DNA from: Diprion similis
Taxonomy: Eukaryota; Arthropoda; Insecta; Hymenoptera; Diprionidae
Direction of reading: 5' to 3'
Assembly (NCBI RefSeq): GCF_021155765.1
Contig: NC_060106.1
Span: 16,952,031-17,016,030, forward strand
DNA: 64,000 nt
A model generated the notes under the pieces. It saw only the letters and a program-made list of their open reading frames with translations, ran no database searches and was not told the origin of the DNA. Of this stretch, positions 27,681 to 38,565 are shown one piece after another; within the stretch, counting starts at the first letter, position 1, and the number at the start of each line of letters is the position of its first letter. The translations under genes and the position numbers were made by a program.

Positions 27681-27708
27681 GTTGCTGCTGCTGCTGCTGC
27701 TGCTGCAG
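27681..27708. repeat. CTG trinucleotide repeat upstream of promoter
   Basis: A GTTGCTG...CTGCAG tract of about nine GCT units lies 55-80 bases upstream of the TATA box of the cuticle-like gene. It is outside the transcribed region as I place it. Confidence 0.9.
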
Positions 27709-27762
27709 GGAAAGTGTGACTCGTTGTTCAAGCACCACCTATAACGCTGCTCGGTTTTCAGG

Positions 27763-27800
27763 TATATAAACGGCGACTTGGTAGCTGCTGTGGTTCAGTT
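27763..27800 (+). promoter_or_regulatory. TATA box and initiator of cuticle-like gene
   Basis: A consensus TATATAAA stands at 27,763-27,770. An arthropod initiator TCAGTT stands at 27,795-27,800, with its A (27,797) 34 bases after the first T of the TATA box. This is the normal spacing for a focused insect promoter. Transcription from there would give a 45-base leader before the ATG at 27,842. TATA-driven focused promoters are common in insect genes with strong stage- or tissue-specific expression, such as cuticle genes. Confidence 0.8.
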
Positions 27801-27841
27801 TAGTGGTGAAGCACCACTCTGCAGCAGGCAAAACTTGCGAG

Positions 27842-29966
27842 ATGAAAATCCAGGTGAGTTTTCACCGATTCCGCGTATATCGATTAACAATAAGTCGACG
27901 AAACTCGAGTGCGGAGGGGGGGAAATACTGGCAACGACACTAATTGAAATATCCGTAATTTCGTTCACATCCTCTCGCATCCGTACACCGATTACACTGA
28001 GAATTCATTACTCGACTAGAGAGTAATTATCCCCGTTCATTAATCAGGGTACACTTAGTCTGCGTGACGAATAAGGTAATAAATCGTAAATCAAGACTTA
28101 AGATTGATTTGAATTAACGCCGTTAGAACCATCAACAGATTTACTTACATATTCGTTCCTCTTTTTTTTCATTCTCTAATCCGTCTAGTCGTAATAGAAT
28201 TCAATGTAAGCGCGTATATCGCAAAGGATTAAAAGTATCTCCGTTAAACGTGACAAAGGATAAGACCAAGGTAATTACCCGCGTATATGTATACGTATTT
28301 ATATCGAGTTGAAAGAACGCTGCGATGATAAATGTTGAGCATAAATTAGACAAGAGGAAGAGATTCGGGTTACGATTTTCGGGTTCATTAAGATCGCCAC
28401 AACCGGGGACAGCTTATCGCGGTTATTCTGTCAGCGTGGCCAGCGCGCGTGCCGAATTTTATCTTTTTTGTTCCTGCTGAATTTTTTTGCTACCATGATC
28501 CAACGTGTGTTCTCTTTATGGTCGATTTTATTTTTCCCTCTCCCGATGCAATTCGAGATGCATAGTGATAAACTGGCAAAAAAAAATGGCGAACACTCGA
28601 CTCTCGGGTTGGCAAGGTAAAAAAAAAATAAAAAAAAACACGAAAAATTCGAGATCGTAATTTAACTTTCCGAAAAATGTGAAATTTAATAGTCGAGGCA
28701 GGCAGGCAGGCAGGCAGACACCTGTTTAAATAACAGGCAACGCATTTTTTTTTTCAATGCCCCTTCTCTCGTTCCCAGGTTTTAACGGCCCTGGTGGCGT
28801 TGGCCGCGTTGGCTCGGTGTTCTGATGAGTCAATTAAGGAAACATCGGAGGCTGAAAAAAGGTCCGTAAAGTCGGAAGAGAGCGCGGAGGGTTCGGGGAG
28901 TGATAAAAAGACGGAGAAACGGGGTCTGCACGGTAGCTACGGAAGCTACGGAGGAGGAGGCTACGGCGACTTCGGGGGCGGCGGCGGCGGCGGCGGCGGC
29001 GGTGGTGGTTACTTGTCGGGAGGAAACGGCTACGACCACCAGGAGCACGTGAAGACGATAACGGTAGTGAAGAAGGTGCACGTGCCCTACGAGGTGGCCA
29101 AGCACGTGCCCTACACGGTGGAGAAGCACGTACCTTACGAGGTGAAGGTTGGAGTACCGCAGCCCTACACCGTCGAGAAACACGTACCGTACCCGGTGAA
29201 GGTGTTCGTCAAGGTGCCGGTGCATGTGCCGCAGCCCTACACCGTCGAGAAGAAGATCCCTTACGAGGTCAAGGTTCCCGTCGACAAGCCCTACGAGGTC
29301 AAGGTCTACGTGCCGCAGCCCTACACCGTCGAGAAGCACGTCCCGGTCCCCGTTAAGGTCGGCGTTCCGCAGCCCTACACCGTCGAGAAGCGCGTTCCCT
29401 ACCCAGTCAAGGTCAAGATCCCGGTACCGCAGCCCTATCCGGTCGAGAAGCCCGTGCCCTACGAAGTCAAGGTCCCGGTCGACAGGCCCTACCACGTCCA
29501 CGTGCCCAAACCCTACCCGGTGACAGTCGAGAAGCCCTATCCGGTCGCCGTCGAGAAGCCGGTGCCCTACGAGGTCAAGGTCCCCGTCGACAGGCCCTAC
29601 CATGTCCACGTCGCGAAGCCCTATCCCGTCCACGTCAAGGTCCCAGTACCCCAGCCTTACCACGTGACCAAGCACGTTCCCTACACCGTTGACAAGCCTT
29701 ATCCCGTGCACGTCAAGGTCCCCGTCGACAGGCCCTACATCGTTGAGAAGGAGGTGCCCTATCCCGTCGAGAAGGAGGTCCCGGTACCCGTTAAGGTTCA
29801 CGTTCCCGTCCACGTCAAGCATGAGGATCACTCAGGTTCTCATGGATTCGGGGGCGGCGATTATTCGGCGTCTTATGGGGGCGGGCACGCCGATGGTGGT
29901 GCGGGTGGAGGCGAGGATTACGGCAGCTACGGCGGTTACGACAGCTCTTCGTACTCGCATCACTGA
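27842..29966 (+). CDS. Secreted Gly-rich Val/Pro/Tyr-repeat cuticle-like protein
   Basis: There are two coding exons: 27,842-27,853 (ATG AAA ATC CAG, then GTGAGT) and 28,779-29,966, with the acceptor TTCCCAG in phase 0. The product is 399 residues. Residues 1-19 form a signal peptide interrupted by the intron after residue 4, an arrangement frequent in insect cuticle genes. Residues 20-52 are charged and end in Glu-Lys-Arg, a possible processing site. Residues 53-88 are rich in Gly, Ser and Tyr, with a run of about 12 Gly. Residues 97-349 are a long array of short units alternating Val, Pro, Tyr and Lys, of the type VEKHVPYPVKVPV. The last 50 residues return to Gly/Ser/Tyr/His. There is no Cys in the mature part, and no chitin-binding RR domain is visible. 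The likely role is a structural extracellular or cuticular matrix protein. This is inferred from composition. Hymenopteran relatives of this type are usually annotated only as proline-rich or uncharacterised. Confidence 0.9.
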
Positions 29967-30283
29967 TTCGCGAATTGTGGAATATAAGGGTATGTCTTCG
30001 AGGCTACAACGTCGTGATTCAATTTGATCTTAACTTTTTTTCTTACTATTTCGAATTTTGCTGTATGATTTGATTCGTAAAATGCCTGTATTTTCAGTTA
30101 TCTTCGCGATGTGTGGTTATTTTACTTCATTTTCTCAGAGGCATCGCGACGAACTGAAACTATATCACGAGTACCTTATAGTATGTAATATACATTTTAT
30201 GTATACATGATATGATATATGTATAGATAAGACGAGGGTTACCTGCATGATAAGAGAAATGCTTCTTGTGTATCAAAGATTTT

Positions 30284-30289
30284 AATAAA
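30284..30289 (+). terminator. Poly(A) signal of cuticle-like gene
   Basis: AATAAA lies about 320 bases after the stop codon of the cuticle-like gene, in AT-rich DNA. It is the first full hexamer I see downstream, so the transcript probably ends at about 30.3 kb. Confidence 0.6.
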
Positions 30290-33080
30290 TATATTTACAA
30301 TATTATATTATTTGTAAAGCTTATTACTTATAATAATCTCACCCGAGATTCACACTCGATCTTTTTATTCGCTTTATCCTCGACTTCTATTCGGTTACAC
30401 ATCCTTATATGCTTTATACTTGTATATATATATACGTATACGTGAACCGGTTTGCGCTACAGTATACAGGCTTCTGCTACGGCGTTTTAATACAGTTTTA
30501 ATGAGGAAAATCCCTGGGTGATTATTGGGCTAAAAAACCATAACAAATTCGATTTTAATTACGGTTCTGGAGGCGAGCTCAACGGCAGCGGCAGAGCAGC
30601 GGGTTGTTTAAGTGGCAATAATTGATGTGCCAAAAATTCACCGTATACATAAAGTTAATTCAGTGTTTGATGCATGCCTCTTGGGCTGCACTAGAGCAAA
30701 AAATGAATGCGCTGCGCCGCGGGTCTTCGGATTTTAGACCTTCGTTGCAGGCTGCAAGATGAGCGCCAATTTTTCACCGTGAACATTCAAGCGCATTGTA
30801 TTAGCGTCGTAATTAGAATCCTTGCGAAAATCCCGGGCAGAAAATTGGCACAACACGCGGTTGTAGGATTGCACAAACGCAGTTAATTAAACTGCGTGAA
30901 TTTCTAATTCCAATTTAGGCACGTTGATAATCTTGAAACTAACCAAAGCCGACGAGTTCGACCGATCTTTGAGATAGGGAAAGGGAAAACTATTTTCCTT
31001 TTTCGTTATAGATAACAATCGATCGCTTTTAACTGTTACGAAAGCAGCTGATGTCGCCGCACATTCGCACCTGTTTTAAACCTGCAACGAATACTTAACA
31101 ATCGCGATTAAGGGGTGAAGAATTTTTCCTACCAATGCAAAACTGTTTCTTGAAAACTAATTGGAAAGCGCAGGAGATAATCGACGGTCTTCGTTATTCG
31201 TTAGCTTATTCAGAAAGAAGCGAAATTTAATTGGGTTCAGAAACGATAGGCAACCGTTTCTGTGGCAGCGATATATACATATAAACAGAATATCATAGAC
31301 ACACCGGCCGCTTCTACATGAGGATACAGGAAAGTTCTACTTTCTCTGCAATTTCTAAGGAGATGCAATTTCCTTCCGTGCATCTACTCCTAACATCAGG
31401 TTCAAGAAAAAGAAGAATGCACACGTAACAACGCGTTTATTTACGCAAACGTGAAACGCTATACAGGATTTTCATTGCAGATTTTTTGTGCCTGAGTTAA
31501 AACGATTGATATTTTTCTTATCTTTACGTCTAGAAAAACGGAAGAAGGTGTTCCGTACTTTGCTTAAGGGGGTTGGGGGTTAGGTTAATTCGGTCAAAAT
31601 ACAGTATACGTTTAGGAATTTTTTTAAAAAACATGGTTGATGTAAATTTATTTATTCATAGAGAATATTCATTTACTGAATTTTTTATTTAAGAATATAA
31701 AGAAATGAGTTGGTGACAGCAACTCTTGGTGGGCGTCTCAGAAAAAAGGTGCTTTGCAGTGGACACGAGAATTCAATACTGGATCATCCGAAATGAAAAA
31801 AGCGAAAAATTTTTATCAGTTGATAAGTTTTTCAAAGTAACGCTGTCGAGTTGTAATTTTTTTTTTCAATTTTTGAATTTTTCGCAGCGCTTAGAAGTCA
31901 AAACGCCGATTTTTGACTAAAAAGTCAACAATTTAGCTATTATAAAAATTACTTAAAATTCAGGATCAGGTATGGTATATAATTATACTAAAAAACCGTA
32001 TACTTTTAGTTGCTTAGTTATTTCTGATGAAACTCGGAGATTGCAAGCAAAAAAAGTTTTTGATAAACGATAACGGTTTTTTTTTTTTTACTCTTAAAGT
32101 GAAAGAAATGAGATCGAAATGCGCTTTTGCTCAGGTACCAATATAGTAGGTATATAAATAACCTGAATATATAAATACATAAAGTAGATATCTATAAATA
32201 AACAAAATCTCGTTCGGTCGAATCCGGGATAAAAGAGGCATTTCGGAGGATGTGAATACTCGGTATTCACACGATATATCTACGCGAGATTGATGACGAT
32301 CATCAGCTTGCTAGGCGGTCGTTGGCTCGCGCCCGTTTTCACGCAATATCGACGCGGAAGGTGGATATACGAGTCTACGGTAAACACGCGTGTATAACTT
32401 ACGTATGTACATACATATTAACCATGCTGTACAATGCTGGCGAGTTTCGTGAAAGTGAAAAGAAGACGCAGAAATCGGTCAGGCGTAACGTATGCAACGA
32501 CACATGGTCGGCTCCGTGGTCCGGCAAATATACATAACGTATACCGAGGTATAAGGTAAGTACTGGACACGCGGGAACCTTCCCCTCTTACCGCGTTCAC
32601 GATACGTTTCCGGTTTTCTATAACGATGCGTCACGATAATAACACCGGTACGTATCTACGGATATAAGGTACAACAAAGTACTGTATCATCATTGCGCGC
32701 TCGCCGTTCCGTTTCTCGTCTTTTCCTTTTCATTTTATTACACCGCAAGCGCGAGAACTGGTCTGCCGACGGTAAAAAAACGCCGGTATAGGTTCAGGCA
32801 CTGTTTTTTCTTTTATTCCAGTTCGTTATGCACTTTTTTGTCATCCCGCACAGGCAAGATGCTGATTGTCCAGATTGCTCAACTCTCGAAAATCAAGTTG
32901 ACGCACTTTAAAACCGGATTTTTGATACCACATTTCGAGAGAAAGGAGATTTGCATTGTTGGCAACCGGGGTTTTCACCACTCGAATGACAACAGTCGAG
33001 ACTCTCGAAATTCTTTGCAAACATTAGCGTTCCTCTCTGATTTATTGTCGTCATCCAAACTACGAACGTGGCCAAACAAG
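30290..33080. other. Gene-poor region
   Basis: No supportable gene is seen. From about 31.55 to 32.11 kb the sequence has the look of an old non-autonomous repeat (G-rich start TTAAGGGGGTTGGGGGTTAGG, then AT-rich DNA with many T and A runs), but I found no second copy in the window. TA-rich microsatellite-like sequence occurs near 30.42 kb. Confidence 0.45.
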
Positions 33081-33206
33081 ATGGCGGGAAAAGTACAATC
33101 AGCTGATCAATTTCGCCAGATCATAACACGGACATTCAAGATACAGAAGACGTCGTGCAGTATATCAAGTGATTATTTCGATACATTGCAAAGCGATATT
33201 GATTAA
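33081..33206 (+). CDS. Candidate short coding start, unknown protein
   Basis: An ATG inside AACAAGATGGCGGGA opens 41 codons and ends in TAA. The context matches the AAGATGGCGGC element (YY1-type) that marks many animal promoters and start codons. The peptide is hydrophilic (starts MAGKVQSADQFRQIITRTFK, ends QSDID) and unlike translated noise, but matches no family I know. It may be a small protein or the first exon of a longer gene. A second stretch just downstream, after the acceptor CTTTCAG (33,227-33,233), reads as FLVEIIEDEYLLSPDDV before a stop, but I see no donor that would join the two in frame. Function is unknown. Confidence 0.25.
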   Translation: MAGKVQSADQFRQIITRTFKIQKTSCSISSDYFDTLQSDID

Positions 33207-35059
33207 AATCAACGATAAAAAGCTTCTTTCAGATTTCTCGTAGAAATTATCGAAGATGAATACCTCCTGTCACCAGATGACGTTTAAAAAAAGTGTCTAT
33301 CTCAGCGCTGCTCCTGAAAAGGTGAGAGCAAGGTGTCGGCATGATCTCGGTATGATCTCGGTTTGTTCGAGTTCGTGGAAACGTCGAGGCTGTTACTTGC
33401 GGGAGGCAATTATCCGACGGGCAATGCCTCCGAATGGCAGGGCGTTTTGATGGTGTAGGAGCGAGTGTTGGCGTCTGATAGGACGACTGTGTTCCCCGGG
33501 GAGTCCCGAGACTCAAACGGGACTAGGGACTACAGGGACTATCCCGTCTCCCATCACACTCGGTTAATTACGAACCGAGAGTCTCGAGCCATTCTCCCAG
33601 GCAGCACCCTCGCCCGCTATATGCCGCGGGGGTTTCACCCCGAGGAGGTGGAGTCTCCGCCATTTTCCAACACCCCCGCGTCCCTCAGGTTCATCAGGGT
33701 TGCCTTCGTTCTTCGCCCCGTCGCCCGTGACGCGACTTCTTAAAAGGACACGAGGCGAGGCGCGCGATATATCGCCGATCAGCTCTGCCATACTTCCGCA
33801 GCGTCGCTCGCAGATAGAGTTTCGCAATAACACCTATAACTACTCACGGAGTAATGATTCGATTGGATGAAAAGAAAACAAATAAACCTTACTATTCCCC
33901 GAAGTGAACGTGTCTGGATGTTTATTACGTTATATACTTACCCACCCGTGATGGTATATTTACCTGTCCGCAAGTTCGTAATGTTATAATTAATCACGGT
34001 GTAATGATAGGGTGGTAGCCGTGGGTACTTAGCCGTTGCATAACCACGTGGTTACCGTTTAGTATATGGAACGGAATAGAACCGTTTCCGCTTTCGAAAT
34101 ACACAGGTGTGGTTGTGAAGTAACAACATAGTCGATGCAGCTAGAATAGGTATGTAGGTACGGTAGGTACTACTCAAACTTCATGCTCATATTATAAAGT
34201 TATATGAGAATGCTATAGTGATTCAGCTTACCAACGGCGTTAAAAGTCGTCTATTAGGGCTAATATCGGAGGCTAGCTAAGAATCGCGAGGAAAAAAGCA
34301 GGCAACAACTGAATTCTGCATGCAATTCTGAACAAAACCATAGTAAGGTATTTTTATTTTATAAAAAAATAAAGAATATGAAACCGTGATCGTGATTTCT
34401 TATATTCTTCATACCATTACTCTATTTTTGCGTATAATTATACTGATAATAGCGAAATAGAAGACATGTGCGAGAAATGATTTATCGAGACGTGAATCTT
34501 CTCCTTGCGCCGAATTTCTTTTTTTTTTTTCCTTCTCGCTCGAGCGCGCGTTCGCTTTTTGCTGAATTTAATGGAAGTTATGATGCGAGATGTGACGAGT
34601 GTCGCCTCGATCCCGGGTGAATACGCTTTAAACGCCTTCCACAATCAGCGGGTGCCAGCGAAAGCCGAGTGAGCGAAACGCGAAGGCTTTAAGCTGGCGA
34701 ATCGAGCCAGGTTTGAACGGTTGAAACGTAATAATATCCAATAATCTCGCGGGTCAGGGAGCCGGGGCAGGAGGGATAAAAAGGGACGTTTTATCGCGAT
34801 TTCCCAGTCACCGTCAGCCAACCAGGACCGTTCTCATCGCCAACCCCCAACAACCAACGGACGGAAGCATCGCGGCTCGGTTTTACAGAATCCCGGGCGA
34901 AATTAATTATTGATTTCGGATACCAGCATTCAGAACGTTTTAATTGAAAGTAAACCGTGGCTATAACGTATATACATATAGACGCGACACTTCGCACTAT
35001 ACATTTTGTTACGAGTCTATATACCGCATGACTCTCGAAGGCTTTCAAACTTTCCACCT
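33207..35059. other. Gene-poor region with a GC-rich patch
   Basis: Positions 33.3-33.8 kb are GC-rich with several overlapping open frames on both strands and no domain. The remainder is AT-rich with TA-rich simple repeats. I see no gene I can support. Confidence 0.4.
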
Positions 35060-35308
35060 CTATTGATCCGGTCTGTATTGATTTCTGAAACGGTTTTTTT
35101 TATTAAAATGGAATTTGAACTGTACGAGGATACGGCCTACTAACAAGAATACAATCAAATTAACCCAGATCTTTTCGTCAGTACGACATAAACATTTTTT
35201 TTCTTCTTGCGGTACTATAAACACCATTAATTTATCAAGAAATTGCAACATCGATTGCAAATATCTGCCGTATGTCTCAATGCGTGGTCCACCTCGCAAC
35301 TTTGTCAT
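35060..35308 (-). CDS. Hypothetical 82-residue single-helix protein (weak)
   Basis: The minus-strand open frame begins MTKLRGGPRIETYGRYLQ. It contains a segment QFLDKLMVFIVPQEEKK, then a hydrophobic helix VNLIVFLLVGRILVQF at about residues 48-63, and a basic tail. The layout (amphipathic start, Pro-Gln-Glu-Lys-Lys, then Glu-Lys-Ile-Trp before a helix) faintly recalls the N-terminus of the Sec61 alpha translocon subunit, but the plug region and all later helices are absent. It could be a decayed copy, a novel small membrane protein, or chance. Nothing in the neighbourhood supports a function. Confidence 0.15.
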   Translation of the reverse strand: MTKLRGGPRIETYGRYLQSMLQFLDKLMVFIVPQEEKKCLCRTDEKIWVNLIVFLLVGRILVQFKFHFNKKNRFRNQYRPDQ

Positions 35309-36497
35309 AAGCGGTTGAGTAAGTAGTCCAAAATTTTGCGGAAATATGAATGTTCGTAACTTTTTCGGCCTTGATAGAGCAAAGAACCGGCTGGATTGTC
35401 TATATCTAATTGGTCATAAATTACAGCGAGTCGCTATAAGATTTTCGAATTGACGCCATTTTTTATTAAAGAAGCCCCTGAAAATCATAGTACATTAAAA
35501 AAATTAAAAATAGAAACATGCATAGTTCAAAAAGTATGCAATGGCACAAATCATGCATACCAGAAAATAAAACTAGGAGAGATATTTTGATTTTAGAAAT
35601 TTTTATTCTATAAAAGGTTATTAAGTGAGACACGGAATGAAGGTTAGCACAATAGAATAGGGAGAGTTTGATTTGGAGAATACATATGAATTTGATAGAT
35701 CTCTTCAGGCGCTAGAAGTAGATGCAGCTCCTGGTAGTACAGCGCTATTATCTGACTTTGGTTTTGGCTGTTCTTCCTTCAATGATGGCAGGTTTTCTAT
35801 CATCTATGCAAAAGGATTCCAGAAAAAAGGGTTAAAGAAACAAAAGGCCAAGATTATTCTTCTGTTGCGACCGGTCGATACGTTGATATAATATGGAGAT
35901 CGGTAGCACCGAATGTACGAAAGCAGTAAATACCTACGAATAGATGGTAGGAAAAAAACAATTTGCAAGAATTTTCGAAATTCTGAATTTAAAAACTTCT
36001 CTAGAATTCGTCACAAACTTCACATTCACTGCTATGTCATTGTAGACAAATATTACTTAGTGTCGAGCCCACGAGGGCGTATTTCTGAAATTAAAGAATG
36101 TTCGAAGATAGATGATCCTTTGAAAAAGATGAAAACAAAAATTGTAATAATATACCTACGGTTTCTAGGGTTTTTGGTAAGAGGATTTTAACATAAAGAT
36201 TCAAAAAATCAGGAAGTAGTGAATACTTGATTGGGATGTTATGGATCAAAGGTGTTTCTCTCAGCTAGGAGAGTTAACGTAAGTATTACTTTTGTAGAAT
36301 TTTTGTATTTTCCTATCGTTTTTGTAAATCGTTAGATTAAAAAAGAAGATAAAGTTATAACATGATTTCTCAGCTTGCGAAATTAAGTATAGGTAATCCA
36401 CAGTAATTTCATTCACATAAGTATGTTACTTTGACCCACGATTTTACCTATAACGTTCAATTTCATACTCTCAACCAAAATCGTGTGGAAATTTGAT
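35309..36497. other. Intergenic region downstream of the proteasome gene
   Basis: This is mostly AT-rich. A 72-codon forward frame at 35,673-35,891 and, on the other strand, a 32-codon frame (35,705-35,803, starting MIENLPSLKEEQPKPKSDNS directly after a CATAG that could be a splice acceptor) overlap each other. The reverse reading looks more protein-like, but it has no partner exon I can join in phase. I therefore leave both uncalled. Confidence 0.4.
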
Positions 36498-37487
36498 TTA
36501 AGCAATGTCTTTGATCACCTCCTGTAGCTCCTCCTTTGTAAACATATAGAACAGTTTCCCGGGCGTCATTGTCATGACCTCGATGTTAGTGTCGCTCAGC
36601 TTTTCCTCCATTACTTGCTTCAAAATCGTAAGCACAGACGTTATGGCCTCCTTCAGAGTCATAGACTATGCAAAAAACGAAAGGCACCATCATCTTCACA
36701 TTGTAAAATTGAAATGAACAAAAATATCCACACTGTATTGTCTTTATAGCTCCTAAGCCATGTTTAGAAAATTAGGCTTGACTTGAAAATTTCACCATTC
36801 TCTGCGAGTATTCGCAGGAATTTATTACGCTTCCGGAACAGCGATCATTAGCATATTTACATTTTCTGTCTTCTCTCGGATGCAAAAATACAATGCGATT
36901 GTGAAAAATAACTTTTTTATACAAACTTTGTGGTAAATTTCTTGAAGCGATTGCTGAGCCCCTTCGCTTCCCGAGCCGATGGCCATGGCGTCGAATTGAA
37001 CGAAAGTACCAGATGGATCCATGTGAAACAGTTGCGGTCCATGTTCGTCAATCCCAGCGAATAAAATGGCGACACCAAAAGGTCTTGACATCGCGCTACC
37101 ATCGTCGTCGCTGTCCCCAAATTGGATGGCTAAATTAGATACGGCCTGAGCGGCGGATTCTACAGTCATTTTTTCGTTATAAATGAACCAGTGGTTCTGG
37201 CATTCAACTCTAGCTCTGTCAATTAGAGTTCTTGAGTCCGCCATGAAGCCAGAAGACGCGCAGCCAATGTGTTTGTCGATTTCAACTATCTTTTCTATTG
37301 TCGTCGGCTCCATCAAAGGTGACGTTACACGCTTTTCTACCGCCAAAACAACACCTTCTGATGTTGATATACCAATAGCTGTACATCCCAGCTTGATCGC
37401 TTGATTGGCATATTCCAATTGCAGCAAACGACCTTCCGGGGAAAAGGTATTCACTCCGCGATCGTACTCGGAACGTGTGAGAAACAT
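36498..37487 (-). CDS. PSMA5: 20S proteasome subunit alpha type-5
   Basis: There are two coding exons on the minus strand: 37,487-36,927 (187 codons) and 36,665-36,498 (55 codons plus stop). They are joined between His-Lys and Ser-Met (donor GTTTGT, acceptor GCATAG) to give 242 residues, the normal length (human 241). The start [20 protein letters not shown] includes the proteasome alpha-subunit signature (helix H0). The alpha/beta fold follows with [17 protein letters not shown], an acidic GDSDDDG loop and [18 protein letters not shown]. The last exon ends [14 protein letters not shown]. Alpha-5 is a non-catalytic member of the outer heptameric ring, where it gates substrate entry and helps dock the regulatory particle. 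No residue looks broken. The ATG follows directly on a TTTCAG acceptor, so a non-coding first exon probably lies upstream; a donor CTGGTAAAG near 38,120 fits. Confidence 0.96.
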
Positions 37488-38565
37488 CTGAAATGAAAAG
37501 AAAAATAGATCAAGTGACATGTTTCTTGCATCACTGGCTTGAATTTTTTTTCTTCCAATTACAGAACTGTTTCGTTATAGTACAGTCCAGACTTTAAAAT
37601 GAATACCGAACTATCTCAAGTTACACAACTGAAAATTAAATTTGAATTAGTAGTTAAAGTGTATAGAGCCAATGCTCTAGCTTGCAATTTCAATTTTGTC
37701 CTAATAAAAACTGTCTAAATGCAAATCAAGCCGATACGCAGTAGCCGTCAATAAAAGATTAGTACATTGAAATTGAGGTTATGTTATCGCCGCTGTTGAA
37801 GTTTCGTAATTCATACATGAAATTGGCTCGAATACTATAAACCTTATCGTTTATCGGACCTGAATCTATTCTTGTTGGAAAAATATATTGACTTATTGAC
37901 AGACAAAACGTTCATCGCATTGTTCGTAGAGGTTATGAATGATGACATTGCAAAACATTACGATGTTACACCGGTCACGAATACATTACGATTGAAGCGG
38001 CATTCGTATTATTTAATTCCTTAATCATTGGATGTAAAATTCACGTCTTACCGTCTTATTTCGAGTAGTTTAGGGTCGAAGTAATTCTGAATATACGCCG
38101 ACGTTACAGACCGACTTTACCAGCTCGCTACAAACGCGCCAGTCACGACAGCAGATTGGCGTTATAGTTACTACAGAGTCAAGCGACGCTTTGATTTCGC
38201 TCACAGTTTTAACCGTTATTCAATGCTGTTAGCAAAGTACGATAAAAAAAAGCGATTTTATTATTATTAAAAGTACTTTTGGTGGGTACCAGGTTGAACA
38301 AATTCCTTTTAATATCGAATTTATTGATGTATATCAAGAAAAATTCGTAATTATTTTGACTTGTATTGTTGAATCATCTTGGCGCAGTTTGACGCAAGAC
38401 TTGACGCACGTGCCCGGTGCTGGAATCTGTCAAAGTGTTTAAATAACGAGAAATGTCAGAGTAAAATCGTTGGCAGAAGAGTGATGAGTTTGTATCTACA
38501 ATTTGTCTGAAAAACAAGCCGCTGCAGATCAATCTTCGATGCTGTTCTTCGTTTGAATCGTAATC
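37488..38565. promoter_or_regulatory. Shared head-to-head intergenic region (PSMA5 / ATXN10)
   Basis: About 1.08 kb separates the two divergent start codons. It should contain the proteasome gene's 5' leader intron (acceptor at the ATG, candidate donor at 38,120) and both promoters. No TATA box with a well-placed initiator stands out, as is usual for housekeeping genes. The 38.1-38.2 kb part is the most GC-rich, with GCGCC and ACGCC motifs, and is the likeliest promoter core. Exact start sites cannot be read from sequence. Confidence 0.5.

Noticed and set aside
32838..33206. 122-codon frame starting at a near-cognate codon
   Set aside because: The first 80 residues lack protein character. 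Only the part from the ATG at 33,081 is kept as a weak candidate.
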